Shown here in pieces: positions 34,092-42,742 of a DNA stretch of 64,000 nt. The translations under genes and the position numbers were made by a program. Numbering within the stretch: position 1 is the first letter of the stretch; each line of letters opens with the position of its first letter. This DNA comes from JAXMAZ01 sp046350115 (GTDB lineage: Bacteria; Planctomycetota; Planctomycetia; Gemmatales; Gemmataceae), in assembly GCA_046350115.1 (NCBI GenBank), contig JAXMAZ010000013.1, positions 1-64,000 of the forward strand. Direction: 5' to 3'. The notes beneath the pieces are model-generated. The model made no database searches, was not told the DNA's origin, and saw nothing but the letters and a program-made list of their open reading frames with translations.

Positions 34092-34452
34092 ATGACCGAA
34101 GCCGAGTGGTGCCTCTCCACTGGGCCGGAACAGCTCGTCACCCAAGTCAGAGACACGGCGTCCGGACGCAAACCGTGTCTGCTCGCCGTTGGTGGCCCAC
34201 GCCCACCTGGGCCGGTGCGTGTTCGGCAACCCGTTCCGCCCGGTCGCGTCCGACCCGCCGTGGCTCACCCCGACTGTGCTGGCCCTGGCCGAAGGGGTGT
34301 CGGCGGAGTGCGCGTTCGACCGGTTGCCGATCTTGGCCGACGCCTTGGAGGAGGCCGGGTGCGACACCCCGGCCGTCCTCAAGCACAGCCGGGGGCGGTT
34401 CCCGCACATTCCCGGCTGTTGGGTCGTCGACCTCCTGCTCGGAAGGACCTGA
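34092..34452 (+). pseudogene. Truncated, frameshifted member of the MTEAEW paralogue family
   Basis: It opens with MTEAEW, the usual start of a planctomycete paralogue family of unknown function, and ends with MPILADALEEAGCD-like text (RLPILADALEEAGCDTPAVL, then PGCWVVDLLLGRT). The two halves are in different frames, joined near 34185, and the Cys-rich middle of the family is missing. A full-length relative is at 51902-52762. It was probably formed by internal deletion. Confidence 0.55.
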
Positions 34453-34464
34453 CGGACCGACCGG

Positions 34465-36336
34465 TCAGCCGATCGCTACCCAGAAAAGAGGGATGCCGGC
34501 GTACCGCCAGTTGTGAGCTGTGCTCCCCGGGCTGCTGGCGGCCATGTACAACCCCGCCCCGTCCACCCACAGGTAGTTGACCGCGGTGGTCGCGGGGGTG
34601 AGGGGGGTCCAGTTCGTCCCGGCTCCCGAGTACAGCCACACCTGCTTGTTCGCCGTCCCCGTGTTCGTGGCCGCCATGTACAGCCGGTTGCCGACCGACG
34701 CGATCTGGTCGACCGCCGTGTTGACCCCGGTCAGCGGCGTCCAACTGGTCCCCCAGCCGTCGTACCGCCAGGCCTGCTTCACCCCCACCCCGGAGTTCGC
34801 CCCCAACAGGTAGAGGGCGTTCGCGGACGCCTCGAGCCCGAAGACGGAGGTGGTGTCACCGGTCGTCGACACCCAGGCGGTTCCCGACCCGGTATACCGC
34901 CAGACCCGGGTTGAGCCGCTCATGCTCCCCCACGCGTACAGGCGGTCGCCCACGGACACCAGTTGGTAGACGGTCGAGCCGGGCGGGGTCACGGCCGTCC
35001 ACTGCGTCCCGCCCCAACTGGCATACTTCCAAACGCCACCGTCCTGGGCGATACGGTACAACTCGTTCCCGGCGACGGCGATCCGGTAGGTGGCCACGCC
35101 GGCCGGGGTCAGCGCGGTCCAGTTGGTGCCATTTCCGTCGTAGCGCCACACCTGAGCCGGCCCGCCGTTGCTGGCGAGCATGAACAGGTTGTAGGTGGTG
35201 GCGGCCAGGGATTCGACCCGCGTGTTCGAACCGGTCAGGGCCACCCAGTTCGTACCGTCGTACCGCCGCACCTGGCGGGCGTCGGTCAGCTCGTAGACGG
35301 TGTTGCCCAGTTTGGCGAAGGCGGCAACCCGGGTGTCGATCGCCTGTCTCCTACCGGTGCCGTCGATCAGGAACAGGTTGCCGTCCTGCAGCGAGACGGA
35401 GTTGCCGTTGAACACCGCCCCGTTCCAGAGGGGGTCGAGCACGACGTCCGGCTGGCCGTCCGGCACCACGAACGCGCGATCGACGACGGACCAGTAGGCC
35501 TGCACCAGCGCACCGCCCGCGAGCCGGTAGTAGTACCGCCCGTTCGGCTCGTCGTCGGCGAGTTGCCCGTCCACATTTTGCCCTGCGCCGGCCGGTCTCA
35601 CCCCGATCCCGGCCCCGGTCCCATCGGAGATGCGTTCCACCAGTTCGTGAGAGAAGAGCGTGGTGAACTGGTCCGGGTTTGTCCCGTTGTTGATCCGGAT
35701 CGCGTTGGTCAGGAACGTAAACGGAGAGCCGAAGGCCGAGTAGTTGCCGCCGCCGTTACTCGCGTACCCGTCCCCGTTGTCATAGACCACGACGTAAATG
35801 GGCGAGAGCTGATACCCGGCCGGTTTCACCACCCCCGCCGGCCTCATCCAGGGGACTGTCGGGTTGTCCAGGACCTCGGCGATCGTCTGGTCACGGTCGA
35901 TATCGTTCGGGCTCGCCGGAACGGGACGGGCGGTCCGGTCGATCACGAACCCGCCGTAGGTCGCGCGGCCGTCGCTCCCGTACTGAGTCAGCGCACTCAA
36001 GTACGGGGGCTCGATGACCGACTTGGCCAGCCCGGCCATCCGGCCGGCCGAGGCGTCGGTCCAAGAAGTCCCGCGGAAAATGAGGTACACGGTGGGGTTC
36101 GAGAGGATGGACGGGTTGTTCGCGACCGGTGCGGTGATCGCTTGGTTCGCCGGCTGCCCGGCGGGGTTGTTGGCCCGCCAGAACACGTCCTCCGCCCCGA
36201 GCGCCGGGTTGAACATGGCCGTCGGCACGTCCCGCTGTTCGAGCCCTTCGACCCCCAGGCGGGTGGGCCGCCGCTCGACGGCCGGGGTAGTGAAAATTCG
36301 TTTAGAGATCGCCGCGATGGCGCTCGTGAGTGCCAT
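34465..36336 (-). CDS. Exported protein with planctomycete motif and propeller-like repeats
   Basis: A 623-residue protein from the ATG 36334-36336 (GGAGG eight bases upstream). The N-terminus has PTRLGVEGLEQRDVPTAMFN, containing the LExLxxRxxP motif found at the start of many exported planctomycete proteins. The first half holds TTLFSHELVERISDG, a His/Glu pair (HELVE) reminiscent of metallopeptidases but lacking the second His. The second half consists of about seven repeats of roughly 45 residues, each with YRL..GN and WRYDG-GTNWTPLTP, suggesting a beta-propeller. It is probably a surface protein that binds ligands. Transcribed away from the kinase gene. Confidence 0.65.
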   Translation of the reverse strand: MALTSAIAAISKRIFTTPAVERRPTRLGVEGLEQRDVPTAMFNPALGAEDVFWRANNPAGQPANQAITAPVANNPSILSNPTVYLIFRGTSWTDASAGRMAGLAKSVIEPPYLSALTQYGSDGRATYGGFVIDRTARPVPASPNDIDRDQTIAEVLDNPTVPWMRPAGVVKPAGYQLSPIYVVVYDNGDGYASNGGGNYSAFGSPFTFLTNAIRINNGTNPDQFTTLFSHELVERISDGTGAGIGVRPAGAGQNVDGQLADDEPNGRYYYRLAGGALVQAYWSVVDRAFVVPDGQPDVVLDPLWNGAVFNGNSVSLQDGNLFLIDGTGRRQAIDTRVAAFAKLGNTVYELTDARQVRRYDGTNWVALTGSNTRVESLAATTYNLFMLASNGGPAQVWRYDGNGTNWTALTPAGVATYRIAVAGNELYRIAQDGGVWKYASWGGTQWTAVTPPGSTVYQLVSVGDRLYAWGSMSGSTRVWRYTGSGTAWVSTTGDTTSVFGLEASANALYLLGANSGVGVKQAWRYDGWGTSWTPLTGVNTAVDQIASVGNRLYMAATNTGTANKQVWLYSGAGTNWTPLTPATTAVNYLWVDGAGLYMAASSPGSTAHNWRYAGIPLFWVAIG

Positions 36337-36467
36337 GACTCTTGCCTCCGAACCCGGGGCGGCGGGGAATCCGCCCCCCTCACCCGTCGAAGCGGAACTC
36401 CCAGGCCGGACACGACACCGGCGGGGAGAAATTCGGCAACCCCTCCGACGCCCTCCGGTCCGACCGC

Positions 36468-36663
36468 CCGGCTGTCGCGACGGCCGGCCGGGAGCCGTTT
36501 CGGGTGGGACTGAAACGAACTGCCCTGTGCCGGGGAATGGCGTGCGTGCAGGAGGCGTCACCGGCCGCCCGCCGCGGGCACACGGCTCGCAAAAAATTCA
36601 GGGGAATTCCGGTGGACGCCGGCCGCCGGCGGGCAGGTACACTCTGCTGCACCGCCCGGGGGA
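36468..36663. repeat. Duplicated upstream region of the kinase gene (second copy at 41300-41474)
   Basis: Sequence before the first kinase (from GCTGTCGCGACGGCCGGCC to the GTG start) recurs before the second kinase at about 41300-41474 with few changes. The shared part includes the last stretch GGCGGGCAGGTACTCTGCTG ahead of the start. Together with the kinase domains it shows that the duplication included the promoter region. Confidence 0.7.
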
Positions 36664-39600
36664 GTGGCCGTGACCGACCCGTCCGAAGACCGCGACCCGC
36701 TCGACGCCCTGGCCGAGGAGTTCGCCGCCCGCCTGCGGGCGGGCGAACGCCCGTCCATCTCCGAGTACGCCGCCCGCCTGCCCGGCCGGGCGGACGCGGT
36801 CCGCAACCTGTTCCCGGCGCTGGTCGAGCTCGAGCAGCTCAAGCCGGACACGGCCGACCGCACCGGCGAGTACGCCCCGCCCGCCGGGCCGACCGACCCG
36901 GTGCGGGTGGGCGAGTTCCGCATCCTGCGGCGGGTGGGGGTGGGCGGGATGGGGGTGGTGTACGAGGCGGTGCAGGAGTCGCTCGGCCGGCACGTCGCCC
37001 TCAAGCTGCTGCCGCCGGACGCGGCGGCCGACCCGAAGCGGCTGGAGCGGTTCCGCCGGGAGGCCAAGGCGGCCGCCCGGCTGCACCACTCGAACATCGT
37101 GCCGGTGTTCGGCACCGGCGAGGCCGGCGGGCGGCACTACTACGCCATGCAGTTCATCGCCGGCCACCCGCTGGACGCCGTCATCGACGAGGTGAAGCGG
37201 CTGAGGGACGGGGCGGGCTCGGACTCCCCCTCCCCGCCCGAGGTGACTGCGGTCGCCGACGCCCTCCGCACCGGCACCTTCCACCCCGGCCTTATCCGCC
37301 CGGACGCCTCGTCCGCCGACGGGGCCGGTCCTGTAACACCTGCCGACCCACCGACCGGGCAATCTGTCGGCGGGGACAGTGCGCTGAATTCGTCCGCGTC
37401 CCTGTCCGACGGCGGGCGGGGGTACTGGGGGTCGGTCGCCCGCGTCGGCGCGCAGGTGGCCGACGCCCTGGCGTACGCCCACGCCCAGGGGGTGGTGCAC
37501 CGGGACGTCAAGCCGGCCAACCTGCTGCTCGACCTGCGGGGCACCGCCTGGGTGGCCGACTTCGGGCTGGCCAAGTCGGCCGACGCCGACGACCTGACGC
37601 ACGCCGGGGACGTGATCGGCACCCTGCGGTACATGGCCCCCGAGCGGTTCGACGGGGCGGGCGACCACCGGGCGGACGTGTACGCCCTCGGCCTCACCCT
37701 GTACGAGCTGCTCACCCTCCGCCCGGCGTACCAGGCGGCCAGCCGGGCCCGGCTGGTGGAGCTGGCCGTCGCCGCCGACCCGCCGCGGCCGCGGGCGGTC
37801 GACCCGGCCGTCCCGCGGGACCTGGAGACGGTCGTGCTCAAGGCCATCCGCCGCGACCCGGCCGAGCGGTACCAGACCGCCGCCGAGCTGGCCGACGACC
37901 TGCGGCGGTATCAGGAGGACCGGCCGATCCGCGCCCGCCGGGCCACCCTCCGCGAGCTGGCGTGGCGGTGGTGCCGCCGCAACCCGGCGGTGGCGGGGCT
38001 GCTCACACTGGTCGGCCTCCTGCTGGCGGGCGGGGTGGTCGGCGGGGCGGTGGCCACGGCCAATTACAAGGCCAAGGCGGACGAGGCCCTGAGGGCGGAG
38101 CGGGACGCCGACGCCGCCCGCCGGGAGACGGCGGTGCAGCTGTGGCGGTCGCAACTGAACGCGGCGCGGGCGAACACCCGCAGCGGGCTGCCGGGGCAGC
38201 GGTTCGAGAGCCTGGAACAACTGAAAACAGCGCTGGCCGCGGCCAGCGAATCCGGGCTCACCGAGGAGGACCGGAAGCATTTCCGCGATGTGGCCGCGGC
38301 CGCCCTCGCGCTTCCCGACCTGGAAGTGGTGAAGGAGTGGGACGGGTTTCCGCGTGACACCAACTTCATCGCCGTTGACGCCGCACTCGAGCGGTACGCA
38401 CGGGCTTCGGCGGACGGGGCCGTCTGCATCCGCCGAGTTGCTGACGACGCCGTGCTGTACTCCCTGCCGCCGACGGGGCGGAAGGCGACAGTCGCCCTGA
38501 GCGACTCGGGTCGGGTGCTGGTGGTGTGCGACGATGGCCTGCCGGAAGCCGACCGCCGCGGGCGGGTGTACAGTCTGGGAGGCTCCGAGCCCGTCCGGAT
38601 TCACGAGACGGCGATGCTGTACGGCCGCAACGCGTTCGTCACCCCGGATGACCGCCGGGTGGTGTTTGCCAACGCCGGCACGCTGAACGTGTGGGATCGG
38701 GAGACGAGAGTGACCGATTCGTGGGATCTCCCCGGCCGTCAGCTCGGCCTCGGCGCGATGTCCTTCGACGGCCGGCGAGTGGCCGTGCCGTGCGTGAAGG
38801 GGGGCGGCGGGCTCCTTCACGTCCACGACATCACGACCGGCCGCACCGTTACCGACCTGCCGTTCCCGAAATCCGTCGACGCGTGCCACTGGCACCCGAA
38901 CGGGCGGGTGGTGGCCGTAGGGAGTGGAACGCAGGTTCACGTGTGGGACGTCGACGCGAAGCGGGCACTCACGGCGCTGAACGGTCATCGCAACTCCGGC
39001 ATCAATCCGATCTTCGACCACACCGGGGACCGGCTGCTCAGCAACGACTGGTCCAACGTCCTGCGGGTGTGGGACTGGCGGGCGGGCAAACAGTTGCTGA
39101 ACCACCCTTCGGGCTGGTTCAGCCACGCCCGGCTGGTGTCCGCCGACGGACGGGTGTTCACACACAACCAGGACGCGTCGAAGTTGTGGGTGATGCGACT
39201 GGCCTCCGGGTCGGAACGGCGGCTGTTCGGTCCGCCTCGTTCGGCCGTCGGTTCCATGCGGGTCGATCCGGTCGGCCGGGTCGGCGTGCTGACGGCGGCC
39301 GCCGACTCGGGGTACGGCAGCCTGGTGGCGACCGAGTTGGGCGGCGGGGGCGTCGAACTCGGCCGGCTGGCCGCCGGGCGGGGCGAGTTCGTCCGCCAGA
39401 TCACCGGCGACGGGGCACTCCTCGCGAACGGGTACGACGGCCTGGTGCGTTGGCCACGGGCGGCGGATCCGGCGACCGGGGGTGTGCGGTACGGTCCGCC
39501 GCAACAACTGCTCACCGGCTTCTCAGGGGAAACACCGTCGGCCAGCGCCGACGGGCGGCTGGTGGTCTACCCGACCGGCAGTTCCGGGGCGGTGGCGCTG

Positions 39601-41109
39601 CGGACCGACCGGGTCGGCATGTCGCTCACCCTGGGCCCGCACGAGGAGGTCCGGTACACCGCCGTCAGCCCGGACGGCCGGTTCGCGGCGACCGGCAGCC
39701 ACGGCACGATCACCGGGGTCGGTACGAAAGTGTGGGACGCCCGCACCGGGCGGGTGGTGGCCGAACTCGCCACCCCGGGCGGCCCGGTCAGCTTCAGCCC
39801 GGACGGCCGCTGGCTGGCGACCACCGGCGGCGGGTTGAGGGTGTGGCGGACCGACACCTGGACGGAAGGACCGGTCATGCCGGATGCGGGCAAAGCGGTC
39901 ATCGCCCTGTTCTCACCAGACGGCCGGACGGTGGCGGTCGGCGGGCACGGGGTGGTGCGGCTGGTGAGGGTGGAGGACGGGGGCGAACTGGTGCGGCTGC
40001 CGTTCATCGAGCAGGCCAAGTTCGTCCCCCAGTGCTTCACCCCGGACGGCGGCACGCTGTACGCGACCAACGAGGACGGGAAGGAGGTGATCGCCTGGGA
40101 CTTGCGTTTGCTCCGGGCGGAGTTGGCCGAACTCGGGCTGGACTGGGACGAGCCGCCCCTCCCCCCGTCGCCTCACGCCGTCCCGCCGAGACGGGTCGAA
40201 TTCGTCGGCACCGACCTGCTCACCAGCCCGGTGAGACGTGTCGCCCAACAGTGGGGCGACGGGATCGCCGCGGTACTCACCCGCCCGCTCGACGCCGACG
40301 GGTATATTCGAGTGGGGTACGCGGCGGTGACCGGCGGGTCACCCTACGTCGCCCGCATCTTCCTCGACCTCGCCCTCACCCTCGACCCGGCCCGCGAGGA
40401 CGCCCACCTTCACCGAGCGAGGGCGAACCTCCAACTCCGCCGCTACGACCGGGCGGCGGCCGACGCCACCGCCGTCCTCGACCGCTACCCGGCCCAACTG
40501 ACCGCCCGCCACACGCGGGCGGCAGCGTACCGCCAACTCGGGCGGCCAGCGGACGCGATCGCCGACCTGTCGGCGGTGCTGCGGGTGGACCCGACCAGCC
40601 CGTCCACCCTGGTCGAGCGGGCGGCGGCGTATCGGGCGGCGGGGGATGAGGCGAGAGCGGCCGCCGACCTGGCGCGGGCGGACGCCGCCGTCGGGCGGGC
40701 CATCCCGATCACAATCAACAACCTGGCGTGGCACCTGGTCACCGGCCCGCCGCGGTCGTGGAACCCGAAGCGGGCCCTCGAACTGATGGCGAAGATCGTC
40801 GGTGGGCAGCCGAACAACGCCGTCTTCCTGAACACGCTCGGCGTGACCCAGTATCGCAACGGGTTGTACGAACAAGCGGTCGTATCGCTCGGGAAGAGCC
40901 TCGCCGCGGGCAAGGGCCAGGCGGACGGCATCGACCTGTACTTCCTCGCCATGTGTCACCACCGGCTCGGCGACCGGGACCAGGCACGGGACTGTTTCGA
41001 CCGGGCGGTGAAGTGGCACGAGGAACATGCTGGAAGCCAAACCCCACTGGCCGCCGGCGAACTGACGACCTTCCGGGCCGAAGCGGCCACCCTGCTCGGT
41101 GACCGATAA
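36664..41109 (+). CDS. Ser/Thr protein kinase with WD40 and TPR repeats (1481 aa)
   Basis: A very large signalling protein. The Hanks-type kinase has the glycine loop RVGVGGMGVVYEA (about 90), VALKLLP lysine, an unusual acidic/Ser-rich insert of about 70 residues, HRDVKPAN (near 278), DFGLAK (about 300) and MAPERFDG. A transmembrane helix (LLTLVGLLLAGGVVGGAVA) follows near 450. Residues about 540-1160 hold WD40-like repeats (VWD, VWDW, ...). The end has TPR repeats (ARIFLDLALTLDPAREDAHL and so on) up to residue 1481. It would sense signals outside or in the membrane and phosphorylate targets. All kinase residues are present. The start is GTG 36664, with a GTG six bases later as alternative. 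Confidence 0.88.
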   Translation: MAVTDPSEDRDPLDALAEEFAARLRAGERPSISEYAARLPGRADAVRNLFPALVELEQLKPDTADRTGEYAPPAGPTDPVRVGEFRILRRVGVGGMGVVYEAVQESLGRHVALKLLPPDAAADPKRLERFRREAKAAARLHHSNIVPVFGTGEAGGRHYYAMQFIAGHPLDAVIDEVKRLRDGAGSDSPSPPEVTAVADALRTGTFHPGLIRPDASSADGAGPVTPADPPTGQSVGGDSALNSSASLSDGGRGYWGSVARVGAQVADALAYAHAQGVVHRDVKPANLLLDLRGTAWVADFGLAKSADADDLTHAGDVIGTLRYMAPERFDGAGDHRADVYALGLTLYELLTLRPAYQAASRARLVELAVAADPPRPRAVDPAVPRDLETVVLKAIRRDPAERYQTAAELADDLRRYQEDRPIRARRATLRELAWRWCRRNPAVAGLLTLVGLLLAGGVVGGAVATANYKAKADEALRAERDADAARRETAVQLWRSQLNAARANTRSGLPGQRFESLEQLKTALAAASESGLTEEDRKHFRDVAAAALALPDLEVVKEWDGFPRDTNFIAVDAALERYARASADGAVCIRRVADDAVLYSLPPTGRKATVALSDSGRVLVVCDDGLPEADRRGRVYSLGGSEPVRIHETAMLYGRNAFVTPDDRRVVFANAGTLNVWDRETRVTDSWDLPGRQLGLGAMSFDGRRVAVPCVKGGGGLLHVHDITTGRTVTDLPFPKSVDACHWHPNGRVVAVGSGTQVHVWDVDAKRALTALNGHRNSGINPIFDHTGDRLLSNDWSNVLRVWDWRAGKQLLNHPSGWFSHARLVSADGRVFTHNQDASKLWVMRLASGSERRLFGPPRSAVGSMRVDPVGRVGVLTAAADSGYGSLVATELGGGGVELGRLAAGRGEFVRQITGDGALLANGYDGLVRWPRAADPATGGVRYGPPQQLLTGFSGETPSASADGRLVVYPTGSSGAVALRTDRVGMSLTLGPHEEVRYTAVSPDGRFAATGSHGTITGVGTKVWDARTGRVVAELATPGGPVSFSPDGRWLATTGGGLRVWRTDTWTEGPVMPDAGKAVIALFSPDGRTVAVGGHGVVRLVRVEDGGELVRLPFIEQAKFVPQCFTPDGGTLYATNEDGKEVIAWDLRLLRAELAELGLDWDEPPLPPSPHAVPPRRVEFVGTDLLTSPVRRVAQQWGDGIAAVLTRPLDADGYIRVGYAAVTGGSPYVARIFLDLALTLDPAREDAHLHRARANLQLRRYDRAAADATAVLDRYPAQLTARHTRAAAYRQLGRPADAIADLSAVLRVDPTSPSTLVERAAAYRAAGDEARAAADLARADAAVGRAIPITINNLAWHLVTGPPRSWNPKRALELMAKIVGGQPNNAVFLNTLGVTQYRNGLYEQAVVSLGKSLAAGKGQADGIDLYFLAMCHHRLGDRDQARDCFDRAVKWHEEHAGSQTPLAAGELTTFRAEAATLLGDR

Positions 41110-41117
41110 CCACCCCG

Positions 41118-41180
41118 ATGGTGGTACCCATGAACCCCGAAGACCGCCTCCGCGGCGGCAACCCGGCCGCGAGGCGGGGG
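41118..41180 (+). pseudogene. Short remnant of an ECF sigma gene start
   Basis: The bases encode MVVPMNPEDRLRGGNPAA, which matches the start of the ECF sigma factor at 46454 (MAAPMTPEDRLRGGDPAA). It breaks off after about 20 codons. It follows the kinase-TPR stop by nine bases, the same order as TPR remnant and sigma gene near 46.4 kb. No other gene was found in 41110-41474. Confidence 0.65.
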
Positions 41181-41474
41181 CTACAGGTCGGGCACGACAG
41201 GGTGAGAGAAAATCACGGGCGGGGGGAATTGGCACGTCTCCCGAGGCCCCTGGTCGGGCGAGTGGCGACCGGTAAGGCCCGCCCCGTCCAGACTTGCCGG
41301 CCGGCTGTCGCGACGGCCGGCCGGGAGCCGTTTCGGGTGCGGCTGAAACTGACCGCTCTGGGCAAGGAGGTGGCGGTGTCGCCCGCTGCGGGCGCACGGT
41401 TCGAAAAAAATGCGGGGATTTCCTGTGGACTCCGGCTACCGGCGGGCAGGTACTCTGCTGCACCGCCCGGGGGA

Positions 41475-42742
41475 GTGGCCGTGACCGACCCGTCCGAAGA
41501 CCGCGACCCGCTCGACGCCCTGGCCGAGGAGTTCGCCGCCCGCCTGCGGGCGGGCGAACGCCCGTCCATCTCCGAGTACGCCGCCCGCCTGCCCGGCCGG
41601 GCGGACGCGGTCCGCAACCTGTTCCCGGCGCTGGTCGAGCTCGAGCAGCTCAAGCCGGACACGGCCGACCGCACCGGCGAGTACGCCCCGCCCGCCGGGC
41701 CGACCGACCCGGTGCGGGTGGGCGAGTTCCGCATCCTGCGGCGGGTGGGGTGGGCGGATGGGGGTGGTGTACGAGGCGGTGCAGGAGTCGCCTCGGCCGG
41801 CACGTCGCCCTCAAGCTGCTGCCGCCGGACGCGGCGGCCGACCCGAAGCGGCTGGAGCGGTTCCGCCGGGAGGCCAAGGCGGCCGCCCGGCTGCACCACT
41901 CGAACATCGTGCCGGTGTTCGGCACCGGCGAGGCCGGCGGGCGGCACTACTACGCCATGCAGTTCATCGCCGGCCACCCGCTGGACGCCGTCATCGACGA
42001 GGTGAAGCGGCTGAGGGACAAGTCGGCCGCGGCGACCCCGCGAGCGGCTACCGAGATGGCTCACGGCTCTGGTCACCGGCACGTTCGCCCACCACCCCCT
42101 CCCGTGGGGGAGGGGTTTCAGGTCACCCGCACCTGCCCCGCCGCCGACTCCGCCGACGCCACCCGCCCCGTCGCCTCCACGCCGCCGCCGTCCGACCCCG
42201 GGCCGGTGTCGTCCCCGTCCCTGCCCGACGGCGGGCGGGGGTACTGGGGGTCGGTCGCCCGCGTCGGCGCGCAGGTGGCCGACGCCCTGGCGTACGCCCA
42301 CGCCCAGGGGGTGGTGCACCGGGACGTCAAGCCGGCCAACCTGCTGCTCGACCTGCGGGGCACCGCCTGGGTGGCCGACTTCGGCTGGCCAAGTCGGCCG
42401 ACGCCGACGACCTGACGCACGCCGGGGACGTGATCGGCACCCTGCGGTACATGGCCCCCGAGCGGTTCGACGGGGCGGGCGACCACCGGGCGGACGTGTA
42501 CGCCCTCGGCCTCACCCTGTACGAGCTGCTCACCTCCGCCCGGCGTACCAGGCGGCCAGCCGGGCCCGGCTGGTGGAGCTGGCCGTCGCCGCCGACCTGC
42601 CGCGGCCGCGGGCGGTCGACCCGGCCGTCCCGCGGGACCTGGAGACGGTCGTGCTCAAGCCATCCGCCGCGACCCGGCCGAGCGGTACCAGACCGCCGCC
42701 GAACTGGCCGACGACCTGTCACGGTTTCTGAACGACGAACCG
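41475..42742 (+). pseudogene. Second kinase domain, interrupted by indels
   Basis: Almost identical at DNA level to 36664-37930, but with several one-base gains and losses: a G lost in each of two runs near 41747-41758, an extra C near 41790, a G lost near 42384, a C lost near 42535 and a G lost near 42660. The catalytic motifs (RVG loop, HRDVKPAN, DFG, APERFDG) are readable in shifting frames. The middle insert (42020-42220) differs from copy 1. Without the indels it would fuse in frame to the WD40 protein at 42743, forming a complete kinase. Confidence 0.7.

Noticed and set aside
36598..39507. 969-residue minus-strand frame across the large kinase gene
   Set aside because: It is antisense to an intact kinase domain and is Arg/His/Val-rich with no recognisable motif.
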